Shown: positions 11,001 through 19,989 of the stretch, piece by piece | Position numbering within the stretch: the stretch's first letter is position 1 | Layout of the letters: each line of letters starts with the position of its first letter | Assembly (NCBI RefSeq): GCF_000002875.2 | Contig: NC_009417.2 | Coordinates: 911,929-975,928 of the forward strand | Reading direction: 5' to 3' | DNA length: 64,000 nt | Source of the DNA: Leishmania infantum JPCM5 | Lineage: Eukaryota > Euglenozoa > Kinetoplastea > Trypanosomatida > Trypanosomatidae | The notes under the pieces: model-generated | The model's input: the letters and a program-made list of their open reading frames with translations, nothing else | Databases searched by the model: none | What the model was told of the DNA's origin: nothing | Program-made: the position numbers and the translations under genes

Positions 11001-11088
11001 CACGACTGCAAACCCGGTCTCGGCTTCTGTTGTGACGCCATATCTAAACTGTTTTCTGTGGGATGTGTTGCCCTCCGACTGCGGCTGA
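8002..11088 (+). CDS. MYND zinc-finger protein
   Basis: 1028 residues from the ATG at 8002. Nine bases upstream the frame reaches only a TTG. Residues 637-677 form a MYND-type zinc finger: CGWC, then RCGGC, then a YCC pair, then His and a final LEC. The Cys and His spacing matches the two-zinc MYND fold, usually a protein-protein interaction module. The residues before it are poorly conserved and contain Ala/Pro/Ser-rich linkers (about 390-440). The roughly 350 residues after the finger look globular, ending with NCFLWDVLPSDCG. This layout loosely recalls Mss51-type proteins, which have a MYND finger followed by a conserved C-terminal domain, but I cannot confirm that. No SET-domain motifs are evident, so a SMYD methyltransferase is unlikely. 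Function unknown. Confidence 0.85.
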   Translation: MSLVKTFLRGGTPCTTPSKLTEVLSSANPPYTHWRCVAYYPRRWHHDAVDNRITAPVFFLLFGRQEWRENGGADGATSPRGEAATVPEGTWHLLYYTVLTEGAVPVETLARDHKAALEADRGSGGPDASSAAALSRSGGGGVGALRVLLLTVPATLMPRGSLEWYSVAHGIAYERMGLLTASIFLTKLAPAVSEVLSKHWKPMARDGKEAGMSKPPGALPATRPSAGYYVLDGRAVEVVDFITSGEGSSSAFAARRRNKDGASLSTLFPSPNPNLQFVATTVHEAVQHMCAESKMAGLVADASAPSITEAGWRTLYPLVASLRPCMYTSLFEEAANADRSQNTSSNEDVESLTGLARLRAERDAGIAQWKKQIGSYTSFTVPEKDYNAIAADVAAPAPVAEGAHATADLAPPAVPPLAASTAASAESRYRHVLLLQRPIVTKKPIGVDNRDAGPLSPQPIGAELHLVRDCGDISYALEQLENRANLHFVFEDTVHDDGEVLVQLTPVEGVPFCDLEEYFRTVPVTSAALNSGAVAQYSGSCCPAVVPRVVYRRPTGKTQKANPIAHALTELEVTSPTPAMVKAAAAALLYVSSQLVEVSGPMTAMSTNDRAARSAPAPGYTLHVPPVCFSAISHKKCGWCGRRREVLLRCGGCKAVSYCCKRHQALDWKEGPHRLECKLWRRARELQERVVTPWMGQSSPMWRAVTADGEPSFFTKSRGWSCAATLIQFLSDIDVSARNAQLKSPLPDNKVQYIHAVGLDTGCVGEFVRALAKDIELREALTSLSFSATGGARQYRVLICSDTFTDAQRNAVWAIRRAATDSMWLTPATGVLGDAWHCEGCNAAAMQPTSAMALIRLSGVKYHTIERHHDANREGCPRAVLSFGPASGEGCTYLTGALEVFADHDVGVAPLRLVDSSYVGAARTRDAIAARVASSNACPTATKSRVAALVAKAKQAELAEVSSDADGSPNPTRGAFFIHFNKKGAAALAEAEDLRTTAGPTTANPVSASVVTPYLNCFLWDVLPSDCG

Positions 11089-12740
11089 GCGCCATGGCGT
11101 GTGCACTACACATTCACCTCGGCTTTCCCGAGTATTGGTGCCCTTTTGGCTTTGTGCGTTGTGATGGCAGCGGAGATTGCGCCTGCGTGCCGAAGCCCGC
11201 AGGCGCGTGCATTCGTGTCGTGGCTTGCCGACGCGGGCGAGGGGTGGTGGAATCCTGTACTTTGGTGATGGCGAGCCTTGCACAGTGGATGCACACTTCC
11301 ACCAATCGTGCTCTGCCCCGGCGATTTCCTTCCTCTTTCACAGCCAGTCTGTGAGCCTCTGTGTTGCCGCCTCAACAGAGAGACGCATCTGCACTCCTCG
11401 CCGTCTTCAAGGGTTTCATTCGCGTTCATCTTCCGCTGCCTCAGTTTTCTCATACGCTGAGAACTAACCCGAGGCACTGGCGCCGTGCGCACGTGCTTGT
11501 TTTTGTCGTTGTAGCGCACTCTGCCACGCCCTTTGCTCTCGATGGTTATCGGCGGCGGCTTTCTTCACCCGGTCACTGGAATTCCTGCCCTGGCCTTCTT
11601 TCCATGGGTGCTGGTGCTTGAGAGTCGGCCCCACCCCATTCAACCCCGCCTTCGCATGGCCATCAGGTGGGACGGGAAAGCCAGCAGGATGGCGGGCTCG
11701 GCACCCTCGCGAGTACAAGTAGTATAGACACAGTACTTGCATACCACCTCGGGGAAGAGGTTGCGGTGTAGGTGGCACGATCGCACACGCCCTCCGTCTC
11801 GGATTATCGGGCTGCATGTACATTACTGGTGGCAAAGCCTATTCCCTGTTCTTCTACCTTTTTCTCTCTCGCGCTGGCGAAGGAAAGAGCGTACTCACTT
11901 CATACCGCTGCCTTTCTTGTGTTTTCCGCACTCGAGGTTGCGGTACGCCTTTCGCGCCTCCCTGTTCATGCTTCGGCTCTTCGCGTGTCCCGTGGGCAGA
12001 CGCGGATGGCGCATCTGATGAGACCATGTTGATCCTCGTCACGTTTCTCTCAAGGAGCAACCCAAATAACACGAAACAAGAACATTATGCGAGCGAGCGG
12101 GACTGCATCGACGACGGGGTGGATTCAAGGCGCTGCCCGCCCGAACACATCCACATTGTGTAGCCTTGAGGTGCCAGCCCCCTATTTCAGCGTCCGACAA
12201 GTGTGCCAGTGGACTGCGATGGCGCACGAAAAGAGACGATGAATAGCCTCAAAGGAAAAATGCCGAAAAATGAGGCATCCATGGTGCACAGGCGCACACG
12301 CAGTCTTCCACTTGTTGCACACCTGCTGACCGAACGAGTGAAATAAAAGTACACATGATTGCTCTTCCGGCCACCTTCCACCTGCGCTTATCCTTTTTTA
12401 TTTCCGCGTCTCACCTCTCTGTGTGCTCTTCTGCCGTCACTGGCCACCTTCTCATTTTGGCACATCGCCGTCACCACGGAGCGGCACCCACCCGAGCTGC
12501 CATCGTAGGCTATTTCAGTAGCTTAGACATTCTTCTTCCGTCGCCCATTTATGTCTATCGTATTGTAGTCCGTGCCTTTTTTCTTGTATTTTTTTTGCTT
12601 TTTCTGTGTTTTCCTGGCTCTCTTGTCACCTTGACTTCCGCTCTTCCGTTATACTCGCATCGCCTCCCCCCTCACCCGTCCCCTTCCCTCGCTCTACGGG
12701 AACGTAGTTGTTTCTTCTTGCCGCGTTTTTTATATTTTTA

Positions 12741-12830
12741 TACACACACACACACTTATACACAGACACATATATATATACACACGCATACACAGACATC
12801 TATATATATATATTTACATAGTTATATCTA
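12741..12830 (+). repeat. CA/TA microsatellite cluster
   Basis: Alternating short runs of CA and TA, including CACACACACACAC near 12752 and TATATATATATA near 12801. It lies in the intergenic region before the kinase gene. Confidence 0.85.
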
Positions 12831-13106
12831 GTACAATTTTTTTTTGTGTGCGAGTTTTGCGTTCTTTACGGCGTGCGATGCAGAGCGTCTGCTTTTCGTA
12901 TGCTCATCGCCCCTCCCCTACCCACGCCGCCTTCTTGCCGTGTGTTGCCAGTACTGCCTCTGTTTCCGATGGTTTAGTAATATTGTATTTTTTTTTCTTT
13001 AGTTTCTTGGCTTTCTTCCCTTCTTTGTTGCATGTGTACGCTGGGATCGTGTATGTCGGTGCGTCTTTCTCCGCTGCCACCGTTGGCACTCGTGTACGTG
13101 CTGCTT

Positions 13107-13148
13107 GACCTTTCCGCTTCTCTGCCTCTCACCCTTCACATCTTCCAG
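13107..13148 (+). promoter_or_regulatory. Predicted spliced-leader acceptor for the kinase gene
   Basis: A long CT-rich tract ends in CATCTTCCAG, with AG at 13147-13148, about 217 bases before the ATG at 13365. It is one of the cleaner acceptor-like sites in the window. Confidence 0.55.
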
Positions 13149-14933
13149 GCGCCATCACAAGAGTGCTCAGCAGGCCAGCGTATTTGTCGTGCTTTCCTGA
13201 CTCTTGTCGCCTGGCGTGTTACCCCTTCTTGGTGTCGGCTCCGCTTACGCTCTTCTTCCATTGCATCGCATTCCTCGCAGCCGGTGAAGCGGGTGGTGGG
13301 GCGACATTCATTGTCTTGACAAGCTCGTCTCGGTGTGGTAGAAGTCGAGATCAGAACAACCGCCATGGATGCGGACAAGCGCCTTGCTACGTCGCCGGAT
13401 GCACGCGGCGACTCCCCAAGCAGCAGCAACGCTCGCCTTCATTTGTGGTCCTCTTTTGATAGCGATGACGTGCCCCTCACCCTCAAACCCACGCCCGTTG
13501 GGGCGAGAACAGGGAACGGCAGTCAGGATGTCAGGCCAACAAAGGGGGCGGCATCTTCTACAAAAGTAACGACACCGATCATGTTGCACCCCGTGGCGGT
13601 GAACGCAACAGGCATGTCCGCCGATCAGCAGCGGCCGCCACCCTCCGTCTTCATAGCCACGCCGCCCTTGTTTCGCTCTATGTTACCTCCACGCGGCGCC
13701 GAGGCGAAGACAGTCGCTTACCCGGAAGTCTCTGATCAACCAGGCTCAGAGGAAGAAATGCAGATCCTCAAGCCGGCCACTGACATAACCCCAACTCAAG
13801 CTTCAATCATCAACATCAGCGGCAATCCCGCCGCGGCGATCCCGCCGTTGCCGTCCGTGAGTGTTGGTGAGCACAGCTTCGAAGCTGGCCGTTCAAGGCG
13901 CAAGCTAGGCGGCAAGTCGGAGGTATCGTTTATGCAAGCAACGTTGACGGCGCCGGGAGCTGGAGCTGCCCTACCTGTTGCGACGCCGGGTGCGAACCAC
14001 AGCGTTTCGAGTGGCGGGGGCCACCTGCGCACCCCAAGCTCTCGCTTCGGGAAGGTGAGCGGTGCTGGATCTATGGCGTTCTTCTCGGGTGCCGGCGGCA
14101 GCTTACTCCCTGCCGAGGGAACGAGAGGCGGGCTGGCCAGCCGGGCTTCTGCTTGCCCCAGCTACCACGCGAGCAGTAGCGCGAACGAGGAAAACCGTTT
14201 CGACGGCACAGAGACGGTGGCCAGCGCCCTCGGCGGCGAGAAACCCCTCTTTTCCACTGTTCGGAGTGCTGAACACGCTAACAGGTCGTCTTCACCGAAG
14301 CCTGGCAGCGGCGCGGCACGGCCGCTCATCTGCCTGTCGTCCAAGATGCGCTCTGGCACCCGCTGTCCGGATCAGCATCACCACACCGCTGATCCGTCAT
14401 TAGCGAGCACGTGGGCGTCGTCGTATAGACCAGGCGCGACCGCGACGCGGTCCGAGCGGCGCACTTGCCGGGTGCCCGTCTCTATGGCGGTCGTGATGAG
14501 TACAGTCATCACCGTCATCCTCGTTGCCGCCCTCACCATTGTGCCTCTCAACGCCGTCTCAACCCAGTCGGTCGACTATGTGATGTCGACGCTCAGTCTC
14601 TCGCTTGCCTCTTCCTACACGCGGTCGGTGGAGGCAACGATGCTGTTTTTGCCGAACGCGATCAGCGCCTACGCGTTTGCTTACATGAATTCATCGGACA
14701 CGCAGGCATGGAACTGGAATGCCGCTGACATGCCGCAGGCGCTGCGGCAGATGTGTCACACAGTCGCCGGCACCGATCGCAACCCCACCTCCTTTTTGCT
14801 CTACATGTCCTTGAGCAGCCCGTACACGGGCTACAGCGCGTACTGCTCACAGCAGTACACCGATGACTGCCTGATCGGCAACTACATCACGGACAACTCG
14901 TCTCAGCCCCGCTACTTCGTTAACGGAACGACC

Positions 14934-14936
14934 TAA
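14934..14936 (+). other. In-frame TAA inside the kinase gene
   Basis: The codons around it read Asn-Gly-Thr-Thr, TAA, Asn-Tyr-Ala-Glu-Pro. A single base change from CAA, GAA or AAA would give this stop. The next base is A, which is not known as a strongly leaky context. Confidence 0.9.
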
Positions 14937-14957
14937 AACTACGCTGAGCCCCTCATC

Positions 14958-17900
14958 ATGTACCCGGCTGTGCAAGCAATGACGCCGTGGGAGTACACGG
15001 TTGATTTTGGAGGGACAAAGAACACGTGGCATAGTGTTGTCATGCCGTGGTACGCACAATACCAACAGGCCCGGCTCTCAAAGGCGGCTGTAGGCGCTGC
15101 CTTGCCTCACGAGGCTGCTCCTGACTGTGATAGGCGCTCCTCCACAGGGCCCGAGCACTCGGTCGTTAACCCTCTCAAATACCTGAACGGGTACTGGCGC
15201 ATCTTCAGCACCAACGTCAGCGTCATCACGTACACGTTACCGTTCGTCGACTACGCCGGCAACCCAGCCTCTATCATGGATGCCCTGCGTGCGGACGGCT
15301 TCAACGCCCTGCACTCCGACGGCCTCATTGCCGCGGCCAGCAGTGCCCGCGCCATGGTTGTCGACACGTCAAGTGGTCTTGTCTTCATCACCTCCTGGGG
15401 ACAGGACACGACAGTGCGGTTGGACAACTGGAACACGTCGTGCAACTGCACTCCTGGCGGAAGCAACCAGCGAGCGTTATACCTAGAAGACATCACAGAC
15501 CCGCTCATGATTGCTGCCGTGCAGAACGTTGGCGGGCAGGAAGGCATCGCCGACACGCCGTTAGAGGTGGATCGGTGGATCGGTCAATTCACTTTTAACG
15601 ACACCGAAAACCTGATGGTGATCAGCCGCGTTGCCATCTCCTCTGACTACTCCGACATGAACCTCGTCGTGATCTACGCCATGTGCAAGAATGACTTCAT
15701 CGTCTTCATCAATCATGTACAAATTACCGCCCTTATCGCAGTCGTGCTGGTTCTGGTGGTTATTGTGCTGATCGAGATCTCCCTTCTGTACCTGCTTGTG
15801 CAGCCGGTGCGCGGGGTGGCAGCCGGTCTGCGCGCAGCTGCGGAGCTGCGCGACGGCAAAGAGTGCGTCGACCACGCAACGTCCTTGATCAAGGAGGTGG
15901 CGGAGATGCAGCGTTACTTCCACATTATGAATAGAAAGCTAATGCAGATGAAGACGTTTCTCCCGCAGGGTATGCTCGGGGCCCAAGCCGTGCACACCGA
16001 CATTCAAGGCGCCAGCGATGCCGGCTTGACTGTTTTCCCCACCTCGACGTTACATGGGCGGGGAGGTGGCGGCGTGTGGGAGAATGCGTACGGCGACGAT
16101 GGGTACGGTGGACCGGGTGACATGCTTGGCGGCGACGGCAGCGGCGACGTCTGCGCAGCCCACCGCGGCGGCAAAGACAGCGACTCTGAGCTGGGAAGTA
16201 TACTCGACGCGAGTGAGACGGGCCAGAAGCAGCGCCGGGGCTGCGGCCAGCCAGTGGCGGAGGTGGCACACCTCCGTCTGAATGATCACGTGCTCCTCGA
16301 GGAGGTGAACCGCTTTCGTCGGCGCTACTGCAGCACCATCGTTTTCTGCATGCACTTGATGGAGTCTGAGATCAGCGTAAAGTTCTTGAACAAGAACTGC
16401 GTCTACTTCACCGAGGGTGTGCTGCCGTGCGTGCTGCGTTACGGCGGCGTGATTGAGTTGCAGCGGCCGGACTACATTGTCGTCAGCTTCGGCGCGCACA
16501 ACAAGGTCGCGCTGCACCAGAACCGCGCCGCCATGTGCGCGCTGGAGGTGATGAAGGTGCTAAACGCCACCACCCCGATCGGCCCACGCGTGGGGTGCAT
16601 GATCGACGCAAGCGAGTACTATGTCGGCACCTGCGGCGCGGCGGACCGTAACGCGCTCGTCACCTTCAGCAACAGCCTAGTCCCGAAGGTTGACCTCATT
16701 CGCGTGCTCAAGTCTGTGCAGACGCAGATTGTTCTCACGCAGCGACTCGCCTCCACCCTGGAAAGCTCGATGCTCGTCATGCCGGTGGATTGCATGATAC
16801 TGAACCCGATCGGCTTGAAGGAGATCATTCTATACGAGCTGCGGGGCGACATCCGCATGCTGCCGTCGAAGGTGTCTGTGGTGATGGTGCGCGAGGTCAT
16901 CCGTGCTGTGCGCATGGGCTTCACTCACATGCTCAAGGGCGACTATAGCAGGGCACTAGAGATCCTGGAGCCGTTCGAGACAATGGAGTTGCAGGCGGCC
17001 CGCCTCGGCTTCATGTGCAAGGTCTTTACCTCACACAACATTAACCGCCCGTTTGTGCGGTCCGTCACACGCCTTACTTTTTCTGAGGCACACTTTGCAG
17101 GCTACAACGATTGCTGGTCCACGGAGTGGGGCGAGTTACACGAGAGCGGCACCTCTTTCGGCGCTCACGGGCACAAGAGTACTACTGACGGCTCCGTGGA
17201 GACCGCGAATCCGCTAGCCGCCGGTGGTGGCATCGGCGGCAGCGCCTCCTCCTTCGCGTTTTCGCCCTTCAGCAATGACCTCGATCCGGCGACGCTTCTG
17301 ATGACGCCGCCGACGCTTCGGTTGGTTGTCGGGGCTTCCTTGAACCTTTCCTTATCTAGCAAGGAAGGCTCCAAGCAGATAAATGAGGGCAGCGTGACGG
17401 TGGGCGCCGCGTCGGTTGCCACTCGCGCCGACGAAGGCTCTCTGACCATGCGCAGGAGCACCGGCGCCGCTGAGGAGAAGGCTGAGCAGAATGAACTGGA
17501 AAGAGCGGCTGCGAGACGTGCCGTGGCGGATGAGGGCGAGACAGCGCTCTTCGAGATATTTGTGGAGAACCAGCCCGACGACGATGACGACGTGGATGAC
17601 GGAGAAGCCGAGGCGGGCGGGAGGGGCAGCTGGGCTGGCAGCAGCGCGTATTACAGCGCTTTCAACAAGGCGACAAACAACGGCGGCTTCGGCGGCGGCG
17701 GCGGCGGAGAGGTGCCGGTGAAGCATTGTACCGCAGCAGCTATGAGCACAAGAGAGGCGATACGGTGCCCTCGAAAAAGTGAGTTGCCCCTCGTCTTCAA
17801 CGACTACGAGGGCAACACGTGGCGCCGCTCCTACGACATACTAGGTACTGGCGCCTTCTCCACCGTATACCGCGGCCTATCCATGTCTGGCAACCTCGTT

Positions 17901-19331
17901 GCGCTCAAGTGCTTCCAACTCGGCGCTCGAAACATCGAAGTGCACGCAATCGTCGATGAAGTGCGGCTGTTTGCAAACCTGCACCACGAAAACGTTGTGC
18001 AGTACCTCAGCTTGTACGTGTCGGAGTCGTACGTGATCGAGATTATGGAGTTTGTGCCGGGCGGCTCCCTCGATACACTGCTGAAGAGCTTTGGCTCTCT
18101 TCGGCCAGAGTCAGTGCGACGCTACCTGCGAGATATCGCGCGTGGTTTGAGCTATCTGCACACGGCAAACATAGTGCACTGCGACATCAAGCCACACAAC
18201 GTCCTCCTTGCCATGGATGGACAGTGCAAGCTGAGCGACTTCGGCTCCGCAATCGCCCGGGCGACCTCGTCCATATGCAGCATTGACAACGTTCTTGAGA
18301 TGCGCGGCACGCCGGGCTATATGGCGCCTGAGGTGGCGCGCGGTGACGTGCCGACCATAAAGAGTGACGTGTACTCGCTGGGAATCACCATTTTAGAGCT
18401 TCTCACTGGGAGGCTGCCTTGGGACTACGCCGATGCATTCGCCCCGAAGCTTTCAGGGAAGCTGGCACAACCCAAGAGCACTCCTGAGCAGCGCGCGTCG
18501 CAGCTGCATACGTGCCCCGCGGCGGGAGCGCGGGGCACAGGGGTGGCAGACGGCGCTGTCGCACAGGCGGGCGCCGATCTGTCGGAAAAGACGTTGAATG
18601 CGGGGATCTCTGCCACCCGGGGGCCCTCGGGCGGGCCCATCACGGATAGCCACCTCTATGCCGCGACGATGCTGTCGAACGCAAGCTACGCAGGCCCGGC
18701 CACGCCTATGGGCGAGATGGTGTGCGGCTTTGGCAGTGGTCCTCTCTCTTCGAAAAATCAGAGCGGTGAGGCGGAGCACAGCTTCAGACGTTTGGAGTTT
18801 AGCGGCAGCGGCGCAGGGATCACCGAAGGGAGCTCTGGCCTGCCCCCACACGCACTGGCAAGCACACCGGAAGAGAGGGCCTCTGCGACTGTTGCTTCCC
18901 TGAGAGCCACCACCTCTCTCGCGAAGGTCGCCGCGGCGGAGAACGCGGCAGCCGGAGCATGCAATGATGACGGCACCGTTATGCCTCTCGGTGGTGCCCT
19001 AAAGCGTTCCCTGGAGATCAATCAGAGTCGGCAGCAACATGACAGCATCGCTTACAGCCCTTCCTCTACCTCTCGGCCCCCTTCCAGTTCGATCTTATCT
19101 TCGTTCTACCAGACCCAGCGCTTCGCTGTGCCGCTACACCGCCGACCTATCGAACAAGTGCTTCGAAGCTCCACCCAGCTTGTTGTGTATATTGGACGTG
19201 GGCTAGTGGTGCCGCGGATCCCCGATACGCTGGATGAGGACGTGATAAACTTCCTGGAGCTGTGTCTGAAACCTGACCCGGCAGAGCGTGCCTCCATGTC
19301 GGAGCTGATGCTTCACCCATGGCTGATGTAA
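14958..19331 (+). CDS. Downstream open half of the kinase gene, if translated separately
   Basis: This is the part of the interrupted kinase gene that could still encode a protein. It opens at the ATG at 14958, 21 bases after the TAA, and gives 1457 residues. It would lack the first membrane segment and the start of the ectodomain, but keep the second membrane segment (about 15724-15800), the cyclase-homology region (about 16296-16840) and the whole kinase domain (about 17833-19331). I see no strong polypyrimidine tract directly before 14958 that would mark a separate trans-splice site. Independent expression is therefore uncertain. Confidence 0.4.
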   Translation: MYPAVQAMTPWEYTVDFGGTKNTWHSVVMPWYAQYQQARLSKAAVGAALPHEAAPDCDRRSSTGPEHSVVNPLKYLNGYWRIFSTNVSVITYTLPFVDYAGNPASIMDALRADGFNALHSDGLIAAASSARAMVVDTSSGLVFITSWGQDTTVRLDNWNTSCNCTPGGSNQRALYLEDITDPLMIAAVQNVGGQEGIADTPLEVDRWIGQFTFNDTENLMVISRVAISSDYSDMNLVVIYAMCKNDFIVFINHVQITALIAVVLVLVVIVLIEISLLYLLVQPVRGVAAGLRAAAELRDGKECVDHATSLIKEVAEMQRYFHIMNRKLMQMKTFLPQGMLGAQAVHTDIQGASDAGLTVFPTSTLHGRGGGGVWENAYGDDGYGGPGDMLGGDGSGDVCAAHRGGKDSDSELGSILDASETGQKQRRGCGQPVAEVAHLRLNDHVLLEEVNRFRRRYCSTIVFCMHLMESEISVKFLNKNCVYFTEGVLPCVLRYGGVIELQRPDYIVVSFGAHNKVALHQNRAAMCALEVMKVLNATTPIGPRVGCMIDASEYYVGTCGAADRNALVTFSNSLVPKVDLIRVLKSVQTQIVLTQRLASTLESSMLVMPVDCMILNPIGLKEIILYELRGDIRMLPSKVSVVMVREVIRAVRMGFTHMLKGDYSRALEILEPFETMELQAARLGFMCKVFTSHNINRPFVRSVTRLTFSEAHFAGYNDCWSTEWGELHESGTSFGAHGHKSTTDGSVETANPLAAGGGIGGSASSFAFSPFSNDLDPATLLMTPPTLRLVVGASLNLSLSSKEGSKQINEGSVTVGAASVATRADEGSLTMRRSTGAAEEKAEQNELERAAARRAVADEGETALFEIFVENQPDDDDDVDDGEAEAGGRGSWAGSSAYYSAFNKATNNGGFGGGGGGEVPVKHCTAAAMSTREAIRCPRKSELPLVFNDYEGNTWRRSYDILGTGAFSTVYRGLSMSGNLVALKCFQLGARNIEVHAIVDEVRLFANLHHENVVQYLSLYVSESYVIEIMEFVPGGSLDTLLKSFGSLRPESVRRYLRDIARGLSYLHTANIVHCDIKPHNVLLAMDGQCKLSDFGSAIARATSSICSIDNVLEMRGTPGYMAPEVARGDVPTIKSDVYSLGITILELLTGRLPWDYADAFAPKLSGKLAQPKSTPEQRASQLHTCPAAGARGTGVADGAVAQAGADLSEKTLNAGISATRGPSGGPITDSHLYAATMLSNASYAGPATPMGEMVCGFGSGPLSSKNQSGEAEHSFRRLEFSGSGAGITEGSSGLPPHALASTPEERASATVASLRATTSLAKVAAAENAAAGACNDDGTVMPLGGALKRSLEINQSRQQHDSIAYSPSSTSRPPSSSILSSFYQTQRFAVPLHRRPIEQVLRSSTQLVVYIGRGLVVPRIPDTLDEDVINFLELCLKPDPAERASMSELMLHPWLM

Positions 19332-19989
19332 AGAGCACGAGGGAGGACAGGAGGGTTGAGGCTAGGGCAAGCCGGGTAGGCAAGGTGTACGCAGGCGGTG
19401 TATGCCTGCACTACTCGCCTGCATTTTGTGGCAGCTTCACTTGGCGTGATCTCTTTCTCTCTCCCCTTTTGCACCCCCAGCTTCACCCCCCCCCCCCCAA
19501 TGAGCGCTAAGCTGACCGTATGCAGGTCATGTCCACATCCTCCCGCACAGGCCTGCATGCGCGCGTTCCCTCGCTTTTCCTTTTTCTGCTGTTTCGTTTC
19601 CCTGACGAGCGATCTTTTCTTTGGCGGCGTCTTCCGTTACTGGGTGACTTCATTGCATGCCCCGTGCACCGCAAAGGACGCGTTTCCTTTTCTTTTCTTT
19701 ATGCACTTCGCTTCCTTTTCCGATCGATACGTTACATGGGTTTGTGCATCCACATGTATAGACAAATATGTATATATATATAGACGTGTACATGTGTGTG
19801 CGTGTTGAAGGTGGTGCCCCCCTTTCCCTTCCCACTTCCCTGTGCCGCTCAGACAGGCTCAGGTGCTCCAAACAGGTCTCTCGTTGCCCGGCTCCCCTTC
19901 TCGTATCCCATTACTTTTTTTTGAATTTTCGTATTCCTCAGTTTTTGTTGTACCCGGCTTTTTCGTCTTGGTATCTCAGGACACAGCAG
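19332..19989 (+). other. Intergenic region after the kinase gene
   Basis: T- and CT-rich sequence with a C run near 19488-19498 and a TA repeat near 19770-19782. I see no coding sequence. It is probably kinase 3' UTR. Confidence 0.55.

Larger units (their letters stand above)
11089..13364 (+). other. Intergenic region, 2.3 kb, no gene seen
   Basis: The first kilobase has mixed composition. From about 12350 it is strongly T- and CT-rich. CA and TA microsatellites occupy about 12741-12830. Open frames at 11361-11621, 11772-12163 and 12355-12831 are T-rich or low-complexity and have no recognisable domain. It probably holds the 3' UTR of the MYND gene and the 5' UTR of the kinase gene. Confidence 0.55.
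13365..19331 (+). pseudogene. Receptor-like protein kinase with cyclase-homology domain, broken by an in-frame TAA
   Basis: One reading frame runs from the ATG at 13365 (context CCGCCATGG) to the TAA at 19329-19331, interrupted once by TAA at 14934-14936 (codon 524). The frame is the same on both sides. Numbering codons through the stop: residues 1-365 are low-complexity; a first membrane segment lies at about 370-395; an ectodomain spans about 396-785; a second membrane segment lies at about 787-812; a region resembling a degenerate class III nucleotide-cyclase fold covers about 978-1160; the kinase domain runs from about 1490 to the end. The kinase has a Gly loop GTGAFSTVYRG, the Lys in VALKCF, HCDIKPHN at about 1604, DFG at 1625 and a GTPGYMAPE segment. 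It looks like an STE11/MAP3K type. A low-complexity insert of about 200 residues splits the C-lobe. Both halves look under coding constraint, so this is a very recent nonsense mutation, a readthrough gene, a polymorphism or an assembly error. Confidence 0.75.
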
